Assembly (NCBI GenBank): GCA_947632025.1
Contig: CANRNN010000001.1
Span: 62,001-126,000 of the forward strand
DNA length: 64,000 nucleotides
Direction: 5' to 3'
DNA from: an uncultured Clostridia bacterium
GTDB lineage: Bacteria > Bacillota > Clostridia > Oscillospirales > Ruminococcaceae
Shown here in pieces: positions 25,474-33,532 of the stretch. The notes beneath the pieces were generated by a model. That model was not told the origin of the DNA, did not search any database, and saw only the letters and a program-made list of their open reading frames with translations. Both the position numbers and the translations under genes were made by a program. Position 1 is the stretch's first letter, and each line of letters begins with the position of its first letter.

Positions 25474-26670
25474 ATGAAAACAATATACGTTGATAACGCT
25501 GCTACTACAAAAATGTCAAAAGCAGCGATCTCAGCGATGATGCCGTATTTTGAAGAAATTTACGGAAACCCGTCCTCTCTCCATACAGTTGGGCAGATAG
25601 CGAAAGAAGCTCTCGTAAAGGCAAGAATGGACGTTGCGGAAGCTCTCGGCGCGGACGTAAAGGAAATATACTTTACGTCGGGCGGAAGCGAGGCTGATAA
25701 TCAGGCGCTGCTTACCGCTGCGGAGCTTGGCGAGAGAAAAGGGAAAAAGCACATCATTTCCCAGAAAACCGAACACCACGCTATCCTTCACGCACTTAAC
25801 AAGCTTGAAAAGCGCGGCTTTGAGGTGACGCTACTTGACGTCGACGGCGACGGGCTGGTTACTGCCGAGCAGGTAAAAAACGCTATCCGCGAGGATACCG
25901 TAATGGTGACAATAATGACCGCGAACAACGAGATAGGTACTATTATGCCGGTAAAAGAAATCGCAGCGGTATGCAGGGAAAAGGGTGTATTGTTCCATAC
26001 GGACGCTGTTCAGGCTGTCGGACATATCCACATTGATGTAAAAGAAATGGGCTGCGATATGTTATCGTTGTCGGCACATAAATTCCACGGACCGAAAGGC
26101 GTGGGAGTGCTTTATGTGAGAAAGGGCTTGTTCCCGTCCACTCTTATCGAAGGCGGAGCGCAGGAACGCGGCAGACGTGCGGGTACCGAAAATATCGCCG
26201 GAATATGCGGTATGGCGGCTGCAATTAAAGAAGCTGTTTCCAAGATTGACGAAAATGCCGAAAAGCTTACAAAAATGCGTGATAGACTTATCGAGGGTCT
26301 GGGGGAGATCCCACATTCTATACTCAATGGTTCAAGAACGAGCAGACTTCCCGGAAACGTGAATATGTGCTTTGAGGGAATCGAGGGCGAGAGCTTACTG
26401 CTTTACCTTGACGCAAAGGGAATATGCGCGTCATCAGGTTCGGCTTGCACGTCCGGTTCGCTTGATCCGAGTCACGTTCTTCTCGCGATAGGCAGACCGC
26501 ATGAGATAGCTCACGGGTCGCTTCGGCTTTCGCTTTGCGAAGAGAATACAATGGAGGATATGGAATTTATTATACAGTCGGTGAAAGAGGTCGTAGAGCG
26601 TCTGCGCAGTATGTCACCGATCTGGCAGGATCTACAGGAGGGCAAGAGAAACTATGTTATACAGCGATAA
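25474..26670 (+). CDS. iscS: Cysteine desulfurase (IscS/NifS type)
   Basis: PLP enzyme that removes sulfur from cysteine for Fe-S clusters and thio-modifications. The N-terminus IYVDNAATTKMS, the cofactor lysine in SLSAHKFHGPKG (near residue 203) and the persulfide cysteine in CASSGSACTSGSLDPSHVL (near residue 324) are intact. The extended loop around the cysteine marks the class-I NifS/IscS type. Length is 398 residues. It overlaps the downstream scaffold gene by 17 bases, so sulfur donor and scaffold are produced together. Confidence 0.97.
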   Translation: MKTIYVDNAATTKMSKAAISAMMPYFEEIYGNPSSLHTVGQIAKEALVKARMDVAEALGADVKEIYFTSGGSEADNQALLTAAELGERKGKKHIISQKTEHHAILHALNKLEKRGFEVTLLDVDGDGLVTAEQVKNAIREDTVMVTIMTANNEIGTIMPVKEIAAVCREKGVLFHTDAVQAVGHIHIDVKEMGCDMLSLSAHKFHGPKGVGVLYVRKGLFPSTLIEGGAQERGRRAGTENIAGICGMAAAIKEAVSKIDENAEKLTKMRDRLIEGLGEIPHSILNGSRTSRLPGNVNMCFEGIEGESLLLYLDAKGICASSGSACTSGSLDPSHVLLAIGRPHEIAHGSLRLSLCEENTMEDMEFIIQSVKEVVERLRSMSPIWQDLQEGKRNYVIQR

Positions 26671-27079
26671 GGTAATGGATCATTTTACTAACCCGCGCAA
26701 CGTCGGCACAATAGAAAACGCCGACGGCGTAGGTGAGGTCGGAAACGCGAAATGCGGCGATATTATGAAGATCTTTCTTAAAATCGACGACGGAATTATT
26801 ACTGACGTAAAGTTTAGCACATTCGGCTGCGGCTCAGCAATCGCAAGTTCCAGTATGGCTACCGAGATGATAAAAGGCAAGCCTGTTTCACAGGCTCTTG
26901 AGTTGACAAACAAAGCAGTAGTCGAGGCTCTTGACGGATTACCCGCACACAAGATACACTGCTCGGTTCTTGCCGAGGAAGCTGTAAAAGCGGCTGTCAA
27001 GGATTACTACGATAAGAACGGCATCGAATACGACCCTGAAATGTTCGCACAGAAGCACGATTGTGAGCATTGCGGATAA
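26654..27079 (+). CDS. Fe-S cluster scaffold protein (IscU/NifU type)
   Basis: A 141-residue scaffold with the three cluster cysteines in NAKCGDIM, STFGCGSAI and KIHCSVLAEE; aspartate follows the first cysteine as in IscU. The end, CEHCG, is an additional CxxC found in some Clostridia-type NifU-like scaffolds. It overlaps the desulfurase gene and precedes a strong terminator, so this is a minimal two-gene system without hscA/hscB. Confidence 0.96.
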   Translation: MLYSDKVMDHFTNPRNVGTIENADGVGEVGNAKCGDIMKIFLKIDDGIITDVKFSTFGCGSAIASSSMATEMIKGKPVSQALELTNKAVVEALDGLPAHKIHCSVLAEEAVKAAVKDYYDKNGIEYDPEMFAQKHDCEHCG

Positions 27080-27094
27080 TTCCGGAATAAAAAA

Positions 27095-27130
27095 CGACCG
27101 CGGTATCCGAAAGGTACCGCGGTTTTTTTA
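27095..27130. terminator. Bidirectional terminator after the Fe-S operon
   Basis: ACCGCGGTA...TACCGCGGT hairpin (27097-27123) with a GAAA-containing loop, an A-run before and a T-run after; it serves both convergent operons. Confidence 0.9.
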
Positions 27131-27670
27131 TTTGAAATATTTATCAATGTATTGTGTGAACGCCTTTGGGTCGGATTTGATTTTCTGTTTCATACCGTCG
27201 GCTATGTCGGAATTATCAGCGGTAAGCTCAATATAGTATTTGTGCCGCGCAGCGTCGTCGTCCATTATCGTTATCCCGACAGTACATGTACCGTCGGCGT
27301 TTTTTATATAGCGTATTGCAAGCTGGGAGCCTTTGCGCTTCATCATATCACGGGTGTAAACGCGAACGGCTTCCTTGAATGTTTTATCACGGATAGTGGC
27401 AGGAAGATCCTTGCCGAGATTTCTAGCGGCAGAGATTCCGTTAGGAGTATTCGTATATACAGGTTCGCCGTCGACCTCGATCTCTTCACAGAGATGCTCT
27501 TTTGCTTTTTCAAGAGCCTGAATAAGACTGAAATAATTGACAGCTTCCTCGTAGGAGGTTATTTCAATTAACTGCTGCTTTGAAAGCGGACAGCCGAGCG
27601 AATAAATAAGGTAACAAATAAGAACACAGATGTCGTCTGTTTCCTCAATGCGTATCCTCGGAACGAACAC
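27128..27670 (-). CDS. DUF4364-family protein
   Basis: A 180-residue protein matching my memory of the Firmicutes DUF4364 family: DICVLICYLIYSLGCPLSKQQLIEI near the N-terminus looks like a winged-helix start, and the C-terminal half is a mixed alpha/beta domain. It may be a DNA-binding regulator. The start is a GTG at 27670 with GGAGG eight bases upstream. It is the last gene behind aroB-aroA-aroC and ends in a shared terminator. Confidence 0.78.
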   Translation of the reverse strand: MFVPRIRIEETDDICVLICYLIYSLGCPLSKQQLIEITSYEEAVNYFSLIQALEKAKEHLCEEIEVDGEPVYTNTPNGISAARNLGKDLPATIRDKTFKEAVRVYTRDMMKRKGSQLAIRYIKNADGTCTVGITIMDDDAARHKYYIELTADNSDIADGMKQKIKSDPKAFTQYIDKYFK

Positions 27671-27682
27671 TGAAATTCCTCC

Positions 27683-28771
27683 TTACAGTACAGGATCACG
27701 AAGTAAAGCGGAAAGAAGAGCTATATTCATTGCGGATTCGACGCAGGGAACAGCTCTCGGAACAACGCAGGGGTCGTGTCTGCCTTTAATAACAAGCTCT
27801 TCAGGGGTGAGCGTCTTGAAATCAACACTTTTCTGCGGGCGCGAGATAGAGGGCGTAGGTTTGAACGCCGCGCGGAAAATTATCGGCATACCGGAGCTTA
27901 TCCCGCCGAGGATACCGCCGTGATTATTGGTAACGGTGGCGATTTTACCGTTATTTACGATGAATTCGTCGTTGTTTTCACTGCCGAAAATATCTGCGCA
28001 GGAGAACCCGTTCCCGAACTCAATCCCCTTAACAGCGGGGATAGCAAACACCAAATGCGAAATGATATTTTCCAGTCCGTCCAGCATCGGAGAACCCACG
28101 CCCGCGGGAAATCCCACCGCCGCGCATTCGACAATTCCGCCTACGCTGTCGAGGTTTTCGCGTGCGGAATTTATCACATCACGCATTTTCTGTTCGGCTT
28201 TTTCCGAGAGGGTAGGGAAGGGGCGGGATTTTACTTTTTCAAGCTGTTCGGCAGTAATATTCACGGGGTCAAAAGCCTCGTCTTTTACGTTTTTGATAGA
28301 ACGGATATGCGCTCCCGTCGTGATGTTCCGATGAGCGAGTATCTGCCCGCAGACTGCACCCGCAAAACAAAGCGGAGCTGTTATTCTTCCCGAAAAATGC
28401 CCGCCGCCGCGAGGGTCGTTCGCGCCGTTATAGCGCAAGTAGCCCGTATAATCCGCATGGGCAGGACGCGCGATATGCGAAATGTTCCCATAGTCGAAAG
28501 AATGTTGGTCGGTGTTCATAATTACTGCCGCAAGGGGAGTGCCTGTAGTCTTTCCATCAAACAGACCCGAAAGTATCTCCGGAATATCCTTTTCGCTGCG
28601 CATTGTAGAAGTGCCGTCCTTTTTGGGAGCGCGCCGCGCCATAAATTCCGCGATTTTGTCAAGGTCAATCTCTTCTCCTGCGGGAAGATTATCTATGACC
28701 ACGCCGATTCCTTTTCCGTGACTTTCTCCGAAAAGCGAAAATTCAACTTCGCCGTGAAACGCCGATGACAT
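27683..28771 (-). CDS. aroC: Chorismate synthase
   Basis: FMN-dependent elimination of phosphate from EPSP to give chorismate, the final shikimate step. The signatures GESHGKGIGVVIDNLPAG, RPAHADYTGYLRY and NDPRGGGHFSGR are intact. Length is 362 residues from the ATG at 28771, which has TTGGAGG upstream; the open frame extending to 28855 overlaps aroA and is not used. Order aroB-aroA-aroC fits a pathway operon. Confidence 0.97.
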   Translation of the reverse strand: MSSAFHGEVEFSLFGESHGKGIGVVIDNLPAGEEIDLDKIAEFMARRAPKKDGTSTMRSEKDIPEILSGLFDGKTTGTPLAAVIMNTDQHSFDYGNISHIARPAHADYTGYLRYNGANDPRGGGHFSGRITAPLCFAGAVCGQILAHRNITTGAHIRSIKNVKDEAFDPVNITAEQLEKVKSRPFPTLSEKAEQKMRDVINSARENLDSVGGIVECAAVGFPAGVGSPMLDGLENIISHLVFAIPAVKGIEFGNGFSCADIFGSENNDEFIVNNGKIATVTNNHGGILGGISSGMPIIFRAAFKPTPSISRPQKSVDFKTLTPEELVIKGRHDPCVVPRAVPCVESAMNIALLSALLRDPVL

Positions 28772-28784
28772 AAAATTCCTCCAA

Positions 28785-30014
28785 TCAAAGCTCTGAAATT
28801 TCCCCACCAAGGGCTTTAAATACCTCAAAGAAATCGGGATATGATTTCGCAACACATTCCGCGCCTCTTATAATAATGGGAGAATCACTTTTTGTTGCCG
28901 CTATAGCCATAGACATAGCTATTCTGTGGTCATTATAGGACGAAACCTCACCGCCCGTGAATTTATCAACGCCTTCAATCTCAATTTTGTCGGAAAACAC
29001 CTTTACCTTGCCGCCTACTTTGTTAAGACAGTCCTCCATAGCGGCAAGACGATCACATTCCTTGATACGCAGCCGCGCAACGTTTGTAAGAACGCTTTTG
29101 CCTTTGCAAAAGCTTGCAAGCACTGTCAAAATCGGCACAAGGTCGGGAATATCCGAACAGTCAAGCTCGAAAGCCCTGCGTTCCTCGTTAAAATTATTGC
29201 ATATTTCAACGATTTTTTTATCGCCTTGAAGTGAATTTTCGTTCAATCCGAGAATATCAAGCTTTGAGCCTAAAGAATTTGCCGTAAACCAGAACGCCGA
29301 CTGGGAATAATCTCCCTCGACAGCTCCCGAAAAGGGCTTGAAGCGCTGATTACCGCGGACAAAATAACCTTTTTCGGTATCTTTGATTTCACAGCCGAAT
29401 TTTTTCAGAACACCGACAGTAATATCAACATACGGTTTGGACTCAAGGTGAGAAGTGAGAACTATCTGGCTGTCGCCGCAAAGTAATGGCAACGCGAACA
29501 AAAGACCCGTAATAAACTGCGAGGAAATACCGCCGTCTATCTCAAAGCGTCCCGCAGTGAGCTTCCCCGAAAGTGTGCAGGGGAGGGTGTTTCCCGAATA
29601 AGCCATGGAAAAATCAAATTCTACGCCATATTTAGGAAATTCCTCCAGAAACGGCTTTATCGGTCGCTGTGGGAGTTTTCCGCGCCCGATAAACTCCGAT
29701 CGTATTCCCAACGCACACGCGACCGGCATAAGAAAACGCATTGTAGAGCCGGATTCGTGGCAGTCAAGCAACGCTTTGTCGGGAACATTTTTTATTCCTT
29801 TGATTACTGCTGTCTTACCGTCAAAGTCAATATTTGCACCGAGCGCGTTCATACAGTCGATAGTTGCGAGAATATCCTCGGAAGGGGAGAGGTTTGAAAT
29901 TTCGGAAACGCCGTCAGCAAGAGCCGCTGCGATTATCATTCTGTGAGCAACGCTCTTTGAGGGCGGCACAGTTACCGTTCCTTTAAGAGTTTTTGGGATT
30001 ATTTTCAGATCCAT
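28785..30014 (-). CDS. aroA: 3-phosphoshikimate 1-carboxyvinyltransferase (EPSP synthase)
   Basis: Transfers the enolpyruvyl group of PEP to shikimate-3-phosphate. PPSKSVAHRMIIAAALADG near the N-terminus and RIKECDRLAAM and YNDHRIAMSMAIAA near the C-terminus carry the substrate-binding lysine, arginine and aspartate residues. The 409 residues are slightly shorter than typical. The ATG has an AAAGGCTG site. It lies four bases after aroB. Confidence 0.97.
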   Translation of the reverse strand: MDLKIIPKTLKGTVTVPPSKSVAHRMIIAAALADGVSEISNLSPSEDILATIDCMNALGANIDFDGKTAVIKGIKNVPDKALLDCHESGSTMRFLMPVACALGIRSEFIGRGKLPQRPIKPFLEEFPKYGVEFDFSMAYSGNTLPCTLSGKLTAGRFEIDGGISSQFITGLLFALPLLCGDSQIVLTSHLESKPYVDITVGVLKKFGCEIKDTEKGYFVRGNQRFKPFSGAVEGDYSQSAFWFTANSLGSKLDILGLNENSLQGDKKIVEICNNFNEERRAFELDCSDIPDLVPILTVLASFCKGKSVLTNVARLRIKECDRLAAMEDCLNKVGGKVKVFSDKIEIEGVDKFTGGEVSSYNDHRIAMSMAIAATKSDSPIIIRGAECVAKSYPDFFEVFKALGGEISEL

Positions 30015-30018
30015 TTTT

Positions 30019-31074
30019 TCAGCCTTTCAGAAAATCTCTGTATTCATCGACCGACATTTTAACAACTTCGCTTTTGCCGATTTCGGAGCAGATAACGATA
30101 TTCATTCCGCTTGAAAGGTGCTTTTTGTCACGGAGAGAAAGCTCGTACAGCCTGTCCATATCACCAAGCGCGTGGTCTGTTATCGGAAGTCCGCACTTTA
30201 CTAAAAGAGCGTCCAGCTTGTCGGCAGTGCCTTTTACAGTCATTCCGCGTCTTTCGGCGATATGCGTGAAAACGCTCATTCCGACAGCCACCGCGCACCC
30301 GTGCGTCAGCCCCGTAAAATTGTAATACTTTTCGATAGCGTGACCGAGCGTGTGTCCGAAATTTAACAGCATACGCTCGCCTTTTTCGCGCTCGTCGTTT
30401 TCAACGACTTGTCCCTTTATTGACACATTGCGCTTCATAATATCAACCAGATTTTCCTTTATATTTTTTGTTGACAGAATATCAAAAAGCTCCCGTGACT
30501 TTATCATACCGTGCTTTACAACTTCAGCCATTCCGTCCGAGAAAAATTCGGGCGTAAGAGTTTCAAGCGTTTTTGTATCGCAGATAACAAGGGAGGGCTG
30601 GTGAAACGCTCCGACGAGATTTTTCCCGCCCGCGATATCGACCGCCGTCTTGCCGCCGACCGAGCTGTCCGACTGAGAAACCACGGTAGTCGGTATCTGC
30701 ACAAAATCTATTCCGCGCATAAAAGTCGCCGCGGCATATCCAGCCGTATCTCCGACAACTCCGCCGCCTAAAGCTACTATAAAATCAGAGCGTGTATATC
30801 CGTTCTCCGCAAGAAAATCGTATATTTTAAGCAGGGTAGTGTGACATTTTGAAGCTTCTCCGTGTTCAAAAACAAATTTCTTCGGAGAAAAACCCGCATC
30901 TGAAAGCGACTTCATAACTCTTTCCCCGTAGAATTTATCCACATTATCGTCCGTTATAACGGCGGCTTTTCCCGAACTTTTTATTTCCGAAATAAGCTCG
31001 CCTGTTTTGTCAATAATTCCTTCATCAATGAAAATATCATATTTTCTGCTTGCATTTACAGTGACCTTTTGCAT
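30019..31074 (-). CDS. aroB: 3-dehydroquinate synthase
   Basis: NAD- and zinc-dependent cyclisation of DAHP to 3-dehydroquinate. ALGGGVVGDTAGYAAATFMRGIDFVQIPTTVVSQSDSSVGGKT is characteristic in parts (GGGVVGD and the QSDSSVGGKT substrate segment), and the metal ligands are in LNFGHTLGHAIE. I chose the ATG at 31074 (351 residues), with GGGAGG 11 bases upstream; a TTG two codons earlier (31080) has closer spacing and cannot be excluded. First gene of the aro operon. Confidence 0.96.
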   Translation of the reverse strand: MQKVTVNASRKYDIFIDEGIIDKTGELISEIKSSGKAAVITDDNVDKFYGERVMKSLSDAGFSPKKFVFEHGEASKCHTTLLKIYDFLAENGYTRSDFIVALGGGVVGDTAGYAAATFMRGIDFVQIPTTVVSQSDSSVGGKTAVDIAGGKNLVGAFHQPSLVICDTKTLETLTPEFFSDGMAEVVKHGMIKSRELFDILSTKNIKENLVDIMKRNVSIKGQVVENDEREKGERMLLNFGHTLGHAIEKYYNFTGLTHGCAVAVGMSVFTHIAERRGMTVKGTADKLDALLVKCGLPITDHALGDMDRLYELSLRDKKHLSSGMNIVICSEIGKSEVVKMSVDEYRDFLKG

Positions 31075-31115
31075 TTTCAATAATTCCTCCCAAAAAATTA
31101 CAAAATACCACTTAT

Positions 31116-31144
31116 ATTATACCACTTCCCAAAACAAATGTCAA
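31116..31144 (-). promoter_or_regulatory. aroB: Promoter of the aro operon
   Basis: On the minus strand TTGACA (31144-31139) and TATAAT (31121-31116) with a 17-base spacer. AAGTGGTATAA is followed closely by a second AAGTGGTAT, a direct repeat over the -10. Confidence 0.88.
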
Positions 31145-31149
31145 TCATT

Positions 31150-31186
31150 TTTTATAATAAGAAACCGCGTACCATAGGAACGCGGT
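31150..31186 (-). terminator. Terminator after the recombinase gene
   Basis: On the minus strand ACCGCGT pairs with ACGCGGT across a 9-base loop and is followed by a moderately T-rich tract. Confidence 0.6.
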
Positions 31187-31212
31187 CAGATAATCGTAAA
31201 ATGAATAACGTT

Positions 31213-32265
31213 CTATGAATTATCGTCATTTTTAGCAGACGGTCTGACTTTTGCCAGAGGATTCTGTTTCATGGCGTTTTCCATCTGAGTATTTGAAACG
31301 TGTGTGTATATCTGTGTCGTATTCAGATTTTCGTGTCCGAGAACATCTTTCAGCACACGCACGTCAACACCGTTCTGATACATCAGTGTAGCGGCGGTAT
31401 GGCGGAGTTTATGTACCGAAAAACCCATATTATCCAGACCGCAGCTTTTGAAGCAATCCTCGACGATCTGCTGAACACGGCGGTTTGATATTCTTGTACC
31501 GCGACGGCTAAGAAACAGTGCGTTTGTTTGTGCAGAATTGTCACGGCAACCGGATGACGCTCTGACGTCCGGATCGGTCACATTGGGCGCGAGATAGTCC
31601 AGATAAGCATCTACACAAGCCTGATTGAGATATATCATACGCTCTTTGCTTCCTTTACCGAGAACCTTTAATGTATAGACTTCCTGTCCGTTTGCGTCGT
31701 GAGTTGAACGAATATCCTTTAGGTCGATCCCGACAAGCTCACTCAAACGCATTCCGCAATTTAGGAAAAAAACAATAATACAATAATCCCGCTTTTTGTC
31801 GGGAGTGTCGATATTTGTGAGCATTTCAAGAGCCTGTTCAAGCGTCAGATGCTTAGGAAGCGCGGCTTTTGGGCTTGGAAGCTCCAGATTAGCCATGGGA
31901 CTTACCTTAAACATATTTTTGTTATTGGTAAGAAATTTGTAGAATTGCCGCAAAGAAACACCCTTGCGATAACGAGCCTTCTGGTCGTTGTTTTTCTTGG
32001 ATTTCATATAGATAAGAAATTCCTGAGCCGTTTTGAGCGTGACCGATTTAATGTCGTCGTCGGTAATATCGGAGATGGAAATTTCCGAAAAACCTTCAGG
32101 GTCGTCCGAAGCACGTCCTTGGCAAATTTTCAGAAATCTGAAAAAAGTCCGAAGGTCGGTATAGTAATTTTTTACTGTAAGCTCGGAGCGTCCTTTAACG
32201 ATCTGCTCATAGTAAATAAAATCCTTGATAGTCTGCGGAGCTTCCGCATAATAATCATTGTTCAC
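31213..32265 (-). CDS. Xer-type tyrosine recombinase
   Basis: A 350-residue site-specific recombinase. The N-terminal SAM-like DNA-binding domain (DFIYYEQIVKGRSELTVKNYYTDLRTFFRFL) is followed by the catalytic domain with all residues of the pentad plus tyrosine: R in NCGMRLSEL, K in LGKGSKERM, H-x-x-R in HKLRHTAATL, H in LGHENLNTTQ and the nucleophile in IYTHV. At 350 residues it is longer than XerC/XerD (about 300) and closer to single-recombinase enzymes such as XerS. I chose the GTG at 32265, eight bases behind GAGG. A perfect 11-6-11 palindrome lies 42 bases upstream. Its tail is charged and unlike an integrase of phage type. Chromosome-dimer resolution is the likely role; integrase function cannot be excluded. 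Confidence 0.9.
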   Translation of the reverse strand: MNNDYYAEAPQTIKDFIYYEQIVKGRSELTVKNYYTDLRTFFRFLKICQGRASDDPEGFSEISISDITDDDIKSVTLKTAQEFLIYMKSKKNNDQKARYRKGVSLRQFYKFLTNNKNMFKVSPMANLELPSPKAALPKHLTLEQALEMLTNIDTPDKKRDYCIIVFFLNCGMRLSELVGIDLKDIRSTHDANGQEVYTLKVLGKGSKERMIYLNQACVDAYLDYLAPNVTDPDVRASSGCRDNSAQTNALFLSRRGTRISNRRVQQIVEDCFKSCGLDNMGFSVHKLRHTAATLMYQNGVDVRVLKDVLGHENLNTTQIYTHVSNTQMENAMKQNPLAKVRPSAKNDDNS

Positions 32266-32307
32266 AATAAGCACCTCACATTTATGTGTTGGGGAACAGT
32301 ATATTCA

Positions 32308-32335
32308 ATTGCGTAAAATAAAAGTTTTACGCAAT
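32308..32335. other. Dif-like 11-6-11 inverted repeat (candidate Xer recombination site)
   Basis: A left arm ATTGCGTAAAA and a right arm TTTTACGCAAT are perfect reverse complements around the six-base centre TAAAAG. Total length is 28, exactly the arm and spacer dimensions of dif sites. The left arm matches the E. coli XerC half-site GGTGCGCATAA at 7 of 11 positions. It lies just upstream of the tyrosine recombinase gene, the position of the single-recombinase difSL sites of streptococci. A hairpin or repressor operator is the alternative. Confidence 0.45.
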
Positions 32336-32582
32336 ACAGGGGAGCTACCAAAGAAGATACAGCAAATCATTCAATATTACTATGACAAAATAATCAAATG
32401 ATTCCTGTTTATTGAAAATTCAATATGATTAAATTATATCACAAAATCACGAATAATTCAAGCTGTATGCTTCAATTAAATTAAAAACTTATTTGTTACG
32501 GATCATTATTTTCATTTCTGCTCAAAAAATATTTATTTGTAATTGATTTTTTGCAAAAATCAGCTTTTATTACAAAAAATAG

Positions 32583-32611
32583 TTGAAATTTTCAAAAAAA
32601 TGTGGTATTAT
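32583..32611 (+). promoter_or_regulatory. Promoter of the SCP2-like gene
   Basis: TTGAAA (32583-32588) and TATTAT (32606-32611) with a 17-base spacer; a TATAAT lies a few bases on. Confidence 0.65.
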
Positions 32612-32669
32612 ATAATTATAGACAAATTGCGCTCGCTTGGGCGCTAAAATCACTGAAAGGACCAATATT

Positions 32670-33140
32670 ATGGCAACCAAAAACACAACAAAAAAGACTG
32701 AGGCAAAGGCTGCTGCGAAAACTCCTGCTGCAAAGAAAACAACATCTGCCGCTGCGGCAAAGAAAGCTCCTGCAAAGACTGCAACAAAGAGAGCTCCCAG
32801 AAAGCCCGCCGTGACTACTATCGACACCATCTGCGCCAAGACCGAAAAGGTCATCAATAAGACTAAGGCAGGCGCTGTCAAGGGCAAAATAGCTGTTGAT
32901 ATCGAAGTCTGGGGCTTTGAGGACGGCTCTAACGCAAAAATGTATATAGAGCTTAACGATGGCAAGATCACTGTTTCTCCTCACACTTACAATGAGAAGG
33001 ATTTCAGAATCGCAGTCAGCTTCGCTAACGCTGTAGCATTCCTTGACGGAAAAATGACTCTCAAGGCTCTCCTTGAGTCTAATGATTTTTACGCCGAGGG
33101 CAATATTGCCGCAGCTGTAAAGCTCGCGTCTGTTTTTTGA
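32670..33140 (+). CDS. Histone-H1-like Lys/Ala tail fused to an SCP2-like domain
   Basis: A 156-residue protein. The first 45 residues are almost only Lys, Ala, Thr and Pro (KKTEAKAAAKTPAAKKTT and further AAKKAPAK-type repeats), like bacterial histone-H1-type DNA-binding tails. The remaining 110 residues resemble a sterol-carrier-protein-2 fold: KMYIELNDGKITVSP, then ISVSFAN-type strand, FLDGKMTLKALLES and the ending YAEGNIAAAVKLASVF, which matches the G-D-x-x-x-A-x-x-L-x-x-x-F terminus of SCP2 domains. The ATG at 32670 follows AAAGGA. It stands alone between its own promoter and terminator. A nucleoid-associated or polyanion-binding role is suggested by the tail; lipid or acyl binding by the fold. 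Neither is proven. Confidence 0.7.
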   Translation: MATKNTTKKTEAKAAAKTPAAKKTTSAAAAKKAPAKTATKRAPRKPAVTTIDTICAKTEKVINKTKAGAVKGKIAVDIEVWGFEDGSNAKMYIELNDGKITVSPHTYNEKDFRIAVSFANAVAFLDGKMTLKALLESNDFYAEGNIAAAVKLASVF

Positions 33141-33152
33141 TTTTTATATGGG

Positions 33153-33180
33153 ATCCGCTGGTATTCAGCGGATTCTTTAT
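33153..33180 (+). terminator. Terminator after the SCP2-like gene
   Basis: ATCCGCTG (33153-33160) pairs with CAGCGGAT (33166-33173), followed by TCTTTAT; the T-run is weak. Confidence 0.65.
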
Positions 33181-33333
33181 AATCAACAGATTGCATTATA
33201 ATGAGTATTATTTTTAGGTATTCTGCTTTTGAATTTGCAAAATTTTGTTAAAATGCATATATATGGTGGTCGATATTGTCATAATGCACAAAAAAACGGC
33301 ACTTTTCGGCTTGATTTTCGTGAAAATAATGAA

Positions 33334-33362
33334 TTGATTTAAATGCGATTTCCATATATAAT
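33334..33362 (+). promoter_or_regulatory. Promoter of the hydrogenase-MCP gene
   Basis: TTGATT (33334-33339) and TATAAT (33357-33362) separated by 17 bases. Confidence 0.7.
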
Positions 33363-33532
33363 TATTATAGGTGTACTTTGCCTTTGGGCTGGTCGCTTTG
33401 GGCGTTTTGCCACGGATTCGATTTTTCCGTGCGTATTTCGTCTTGTACGGGGGTTCCCGTTTTTGTATTTGCATAAGTTTCCCCTTGCGCTATTATAACG
33501 ATCCTTACTTCAACAGTTTCGGAGGAATTATT

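Larger units (their letters stand above)
32275..32669. other. 395-base intergenic region between divergent recombinase and SCP2-like genes
   Basis: Very AT-rich. Besides the 28-base palindrome (32308-32335) and a promoter near 32583-32611 I see no gene, RNA or repeat in it. Confidence 0.6.
33141..33532 (+). other. Intergenic region and leader of the hydrogenase-MCP gene
   Basis: Holds the terminator of the upstream gene, a promoter at 33334-33362 and a leader of about 160 bases. The leader contains CACGGA/TCCGTG (33401-33421) and a short ACGGG-GGTT-CCCGT hairpin followed by TTTT (near 33450-33464). No small gene with a ribosome site is evident. Confidence 0.5.

Noticed and set aside
27776-28768. 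330-residue plus-strand frame opposite aroC
   Set aside because: Antisense shadow of chorismate synthase, Arg-rich composition without motifs.
31116-31186. Riboswitch or leader peptide before the aro operon
   Set aside because: The promoter leaves only about 40 bases of leader, too short for a known riboswitch or T-box.
33371-33532. N-terminal extension of the hydrogenase-MCP frame by 54 residues
   Set aside because: It begins only about nine bases after the promoter -10 element, has no ribosome site, and GGAGG stands before the ATG at 33533.
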